Positions 59,145 through 64,000 of a DNA stretch of 64,000 nucleotides are shown one piece after another. The DNA comes from Nematostella vectensis (taxonomy: Eukaryota > Cnidaria > Anthozoa > Actiniaria > Edwardsiidae). Location: positions 11,116,139 to 11,180,138 of the forward strand of contig NC_064039.1 in the NCBI RefSeq assembly GCF_932526225.1. The letters are read 5' to 3'. The translations under genes were made by a program, and so were the position numbers. The notes below the pieces were generated by a model. That model was not told where the DNA came from and searched no databases. It saw only the letters and a list, made by a program, of their open reading frames with translations. Position 1 is the stretch's first letter. Every line of letters starts with the position of its first letter.

Positions 59145-61071
59145 CTATAGCAAATGGTACCTTGCTGCTGCAGGAAAAAGCACTTACGCACTACAATCAG
59201 CACAGTAGGACTGTATTAATGAGGACACCGTTTCCTACCCACAAAGCTGTTCTCTTTAACGGGGTGCTCTTTAAACCTGTTTCAATTCTAGAAAATGTAT
59301 AGAGATGTCTCCTGTCATCGGAGAAAACTGCCCATGTTAACAAGGTGTCGAAATGTATAGATGTATGTCTTCGGGGCAAAACTCTCTTTGATAAAAAGTC
59401 TTGTCAAAACATATGAAGATATCTTTCATCGGAAGAAAACTGTCCTTCCTAACAAGGTTTCCTAAATCTGCAGTGCAGGTAGACTTCAGTGTAGATTTTG
59501 CTCACCAATAAAGTATAGTTTTACGCAAAAGCGAAGGGGTTTCCTAAACCTCCATGATCCATAATATTGCGAGAAATTTGGTCCGTGATTCATGATTGCT
59601 ACCTATTTCATCCTCCTGTCTATTGGCTAAAATAAAGTACAGTCCTTACACGCTATAAGAACCTAGAATTTCAGAACGTTAGCCTAGAAATTCAAATTTA
59701 GAACTCCGCTAAATAAGAACCTATTTAGGTTAAAATTTGGAACAGGTCCTTTTTTTAAAATAAACATGTATTCTAGGTCCTTTTCTTTTTTAAAAAAAAA
59801 AAACAAAAAACATGTATTCTATTGAAAAATCTTTTAGAATTACAACATATTGTTACGAAGGTCAGGCCAGTATTGACATTATTAATATAAATACCGCATT
59901 TCTACCAGCCATTAGTAGATTAACTTATATTTAAGATCCTATATTTAAGAACCTAAGTAGCATAAAATTTAAAATAGTAGACCCGTTAGAACCTGTTAGG
60001 CTAACCTGGACAAACCGGTTTTTACAAGCGAGAAAGTAGTGTAAGCTATTGAGGACACATTCAATCAAATACTGTTAGTTAAGTATCAGCTCTAGCATGG
60101 TTTTTGAAGCTTTTGTCGCTGATCTATACTTGCATTTCCAGCAAACTTGAGCCAGTAGAGAGTTTTTCAGTTACATTTTATTGCCGCCAAAAACGCGACC
60201 ATAGGCTTACTTATGGCTTATATGCAGGCGTAAGTGTTATTATTGCGGAAACCCCTCTCCGTTCGTAGCCTGGGTACCAGAGGCTCCAATAAGCGGCGAA
60301 TCTTTTAGTCGTTTCCATCTCTTCCTCCAGTGTTTCTGTGAATCTTGACTTTAATGCCGGTAATGCCCCGTGGACGAGTAAGCTTGCCTTCGCAGTGTCG
60401 TACCCAGACGCCGCGCGATGCATGACGGTCAGGGTGCGGTTTCGGGGTCGAAATTCGCTTGACGTCTGGCAGAACTCAGGAAATATCTTGCAAGTTTTTC
60501 AAATATCTTGCAAGCAGCGTTTTTATGACGGTTTTTTTTTTACTTTTTTTGAGCACAAGTCCAAGGGCCTACCTACACACACTCGTGGTAAACCATTTAG
60601 TTTTATTTTCGGTGGTTCCCTGTTCAATTAGACGATATTTTCGTTTCGTAAAACGCAAGACGGCGGACGACACTGTTGAACTCGATACATCATTTCATGA
60701 AATGAATTTGGATGGTCTGAGTGTTCTGGCACTCATTTGAACTCATACTGCTCTGGCTGGATTGTATTTATCACAAATATACACTTTCAGATATATAATT
60801 CGAGCACATACTGTTTTTATGTTCCCTAGAAGAAGCTCAATAGCGAGGAAGTCACTATTCGCACATGACCTTACGCCGAATTTCAAACTCCAGGAAAGTA
60901 TTTAGGCTATTTCTGCAGTTGTCATGTGCACATGGAATTTTACAGGCAAGAAATGCAGTATGGATAGGTCCTTCGTCTGTGAAAATTCGTAACATTTTTG
61001 CTCGCCGATTTCGTCCGCCATCTTGGATCTGTAATCTGACAGTCGTTATTTTTTTTTCCGTCCTCGCTTCG
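59145..61071. other. Spacer to the second duplicate
   Basis: No gene was seen. It includes loosely repeated text around ATCGGA(A)GAAAACTG and AACAAGGT (59300-59460) and a possible inverted-repeat element with GTTAGCCTA ends (59679-60007). A minus-strand open frame at 60211-60423 reads like a fragment of a dispersed repeat (SLWYPGYERRGVSA) rather than a gene. Confidence 0.45.
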
Positions 61072-64000
61072 TTAGCAGGATTTTTTTTTTCCAAAATTGT
61101 TATCGCGGTAATTTGGGTTTCGCTACAACGTCGGCGTGTCTCCATTAGCCAATGTTCGCTTGTTCAAAACTTGTTTTTAAAGTTTTGGCTGTTTAAAGTA
61201 TTTGGAAAAGCTCGTTGCCAACTCGACAGATAGAGATCAAATGTTCGCTCCCTTACTGATTTTATATGACAAAAATTACGCCCCTGTTTAAAATGTCACA
61301 GACGGTAATCTACTCTAGAAGGAGTGCTCAAGAAATCCCATTATTAGCCACTCATTTACTTAAGCAGACTTGAAACGTCCGCCATTTGTTGCATCTATTC
61401 TGGTCTCATTGGTTGTGATTTAAAACTATATAATATAATCTGGTTTTGTTTTCTTGTACTCCATCCCCAAGAATGTGCTCTTTGGAACATAAATAAGATG
61501 TTTAAAACAATTAAAATATTTAAAAAAATACGGCTTCAAGGGCGCTAGAGGGGGTCATCCGATAATAATGATGATGATGACGTTAACGATTCTAATACAG
61601 AGGTAAAGGAGAGCATGCAAACTAATCAAACACATTTTGAACCACTACTAAGAATTTGACTTTACGGGAGTTCGAGTTAGCGGGAGTTCACATGGAGTTT
61701 GATGGTAATCGTTAGAATAGATGACCATAAAAAGGGCCACTGCTGCAAAGTTAACGTGAGCTTCTACTGGGGAAAGAAAGAAAATCCAAGAAAACTTACG
61801 TGGTGGTCACTCGGGTCTTTCGTGGTCACCCGGGTCTTTCGTGGTTACCCGGGTCTTTCGTGGTCACCCGGTCACTCGGGGTCAATCATAGTCACTCGGG
61901 TCTTTCCTGGTTGTTTTCTAGTTCAACAAGCTATATTAACATTAAAATAAACATTGCTCGGCTTTTGCATATTCTCCCCACTTGGTGAGGGATAGGGCCA
62001 ATAATTAAAGTTCATTATTCGAAATTTTATTTGATTATTTGCCGTTTCAACTCCTGATCGAGTTTTTGAATTGTCAAAGCATAGAACTTTGATAGGACTT
62101 TGTCGTCGTTTTATATTTGAATCGAGAGGTATTTTATCCCGTTATCAATTCACATAAACCTTTTGTAATCTCTCTGTTGCTTAAAAGCAGTTGTTCAAAT
62201 TTTGGCACATTGCACTACAGAGCGTAATATTACACGAACTGAAACCTTTGCTTTGGGAAGAAATTGCTACAAATATAACTGTATAAAAGATACAAGTACA
62301 AGGAAACATAGATGAATTTTAGGAAGAATGTCCGATTTTTGTGATTTATTTTCTTGACTTGAAAGCATTTCCAAATGTATACATATTCGCTCAATTTCAT
62401 TTACTTCGCGCAGACAATCGCTGGGTTTTTAACACTAGAACCACAAAAAAAGCAAGAAATATGCATTTTTTCGCTACTCTAAGCCAACATATTATAAAAC
62501 ACTAATATTGGGGGTAGTTTGAATATCAAAGAGAACTTATTTAAATTTTTGTAAGACGTTTTGTTTTAAACGTTTCTTGCAAAAACGGTTAGCAGTTAGC
62601 AATTGCTATTCAGGGCCAGTATTATAAATAATAAATATGAAATAAAATGAGATTTATATGCCTGGTGTACATAAGCTATTATTTTTCTTAATGTTCATTT
62701 TCAATGTTTTGCTTATTCCATTTTCTTCTTTTTTTTTTTCTTTCATCTTTTTACTTTTTTTTCTTTTCTTGTATTTCTTAAATAAAATAAACTGTCAAAT
62801 TTACAATTTAGAAACCGATTCAGTGTTTTAACAGGAACCATACTGATTGTTTGCATACGCTATTCGGGTTTCTAGGCTACTGGCAAACAAAATCTGAATA
62901 AAGTACATTTATGATATTAGGTTGAAGAATGTTTTAAACAAATATGGCACTTGGTTTACACTTGATTAAACTATGCAGAAACTTTTAAAGGACTTTAAAA
63001 GAGAAAAATAATTGCAGGAATATATATATATATATATATATTGTCTTTCAATAATTTATGATTCCAGTAACTGGGTAAATAGTTCGTTCTTAAAGTTTTG
63101 CAATGAATTAATAATGACTAGTGTCAACTCATCAATTGCAGCCTCTCTCATTCGCCAAACTTTCATCTGAAAAGAAAAACCAAAATTCAAGAATTCTTAC
63201 AAACTTAACTGGTAATAATTACCAAGTTCAAAAATCACACAATGCTTTTCTATATTTTGGTATCTGTGCTTCCTTTTGCACGAAGCCATGACACACTAGC
63301 TGGTATAACAAGGGATGATTTTGAGTTCAACTTTGCGAACTTTATCAAGCACGAGAGTTCGTACCTCAATGTAACAACCCTAGTCAGTCACTTCGTGGAA
63401 GGAGAAGAACATTGTGCGAAAAAATGCAAAGACAACAATGCGTGTTTATCCATCAACATGGCGGCTCAGCCGAACTCTAATGCTTTGCACTGGTGTGGTC
63501 TTCTTTCCACCGATAAATACAACGAGTCGATGAAGTTCATCAGCGGCAACGAGACCTCGATCCACTACAGCATACAGGTAAACATTCTTTATCTTGGATT
63601 TTCAACTGTCACGGTCTCTATCTAGTTTAGTGCTTCTGATTCAACGATATTGATGTATTCTGTCTCAAAATTCAATCGTACTGATGTCTAAATATAAATA
63701 GAAATATGACAACTCAAATACTAAACCGTGCTCATGTATCAACGTGAAAACCTCAAAATTAAACCGAACCTTATAGTTTTTGTGGTTAACGAGAAATGTT
63801 TTTTATTGATCCCGGCCGTGTACCTGTATCTTGTGGTTGTCTTTATCTTATAGAGCCCGTGATATGTTTACATGGCAAATGACCGTGTTTATGTTTTTGC
63901 GTTTATAAAAGCTTTGTCGTTCTAGTGCCCGAGCGCTTATGTATCAATGTGGTGCCATCTTGTTTTATCCTAGAGCCCGTGTGCTGGAGGGGCGTGTCTC
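61072..64000. repeat. Segmental duplication, copy 2 (cut by window end)
   Basis: Direct copy of 53804 to about 56711. It contains the same 5' flank, the (AT)n at about 63021-63041, exon 1 and the start of exon 2 of the PAN-EGF-F5/8C gene. Confidence 0.9.
63242..64000 (+). CDS. Second PAN-EGF-F5/8C gene, partial (exon 1 and start of exon 2)
   Basis: Exon 1 (63242-63577) translates to the same 112 residues as exon 1 of the first copy, with the same donor. Exon 2 begins at 63974 (acceptor ATCCTAG) and is cut after SPCAGGACL by the window end. Identical coding sequence in this exon means very recent duplication, gene conversion, or two haplotypes assembled in tandem. Confidence 0.9.

Larger units (their letters stand above)
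53804..61071. repeat. Segmental duplication, copy 1 (about 7.27 kb unit)
   Basis: Sequence from TTAGCAGGAT onward recurs at 61072 in the same orientation and stays nearly identical to the window end (copy 1 position about 56711). Differences seen: one fewer 19-base unit in copy 2, a 37-base insertion in copy 2 near 62119, and scattered single-base changes. Whether the unit truly ends at 61071 depends on sequence beyond the window. Confidence 0.85.

Noticed and set aside
60211-60423. 70-codon minus-strand frame with SLWYPGYERRG
   Set aside because: It reads like a dispersed repeat fragment; no exon boundaries or domain were seen.

Overview
The window is animal nuclear DNA. Genes are split by short GT-AG introns, and AT-rich intergenic DNA is full of MITEs, minisatellites and homopolymer runs. 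Two tetraspanins, NK6-type and NK7-type homeobox genes, a PX-SH3 adaptor, secreted PAN/EGF/F5-8C proteins and an L2/CR1-type LINE together suggest a cnidarian, most likely an anthozoan such as a sea anemone. That assignment is an inference from gene content, not a database match.

Layout. 1-8.7 kb: two tandem tetraspanin genes on the minus strand. The left one runs off the window edge; the right one is complete (7 coding exons, 231 aa). 11.5-19.5 kb: a minus-strand gene assembled from ten small exons that encode a PX domain, basic and acidic linkers and an SH3 domain (p47phox/NOXO/SH3PXD2-like). Its PX exon carries an apparent frameshift and its 5' end was not found. 21.1-22.2 kb: the 3' exons of a second SH3 gene with a duplicated, frame-broken SH3 exon. 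24.0-26.5 kb: an NK6-type homeobox gene on the plus strand with a clear TATA box. 49.9-50.7 kb: an NK7-type homeobox gene on the minus strand, convergent with NK6. Between them lie minisatellites, a transposon nested inside another transposon, and an intact 1113-aa LINE. 53.8-64 kb: a segment of about 7.27 kb, present as two nearly identical direct copies, each with a secreted PAN-EGF-F5/8C gene. The second copy is cut by the window end.

The genes do not form a pathway in any operon-like sense. The NK6/NK7 pair is the developmental-regulator core, and most of the 26-49 kb interval is non-coding and may hold its regulatory DNA. The PX-SH3 adaptor would act in membrane-linked signalling or NADPH oxidase assembly if intact, tetraspanins organise membrane microdomains, and the PAN-EGF-F5/8C proteins are probably extracellular adhesion or recognition proteins.

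Gene models were built by hand from splice signals and reading-frame phase. No transcript data or homology search was available.
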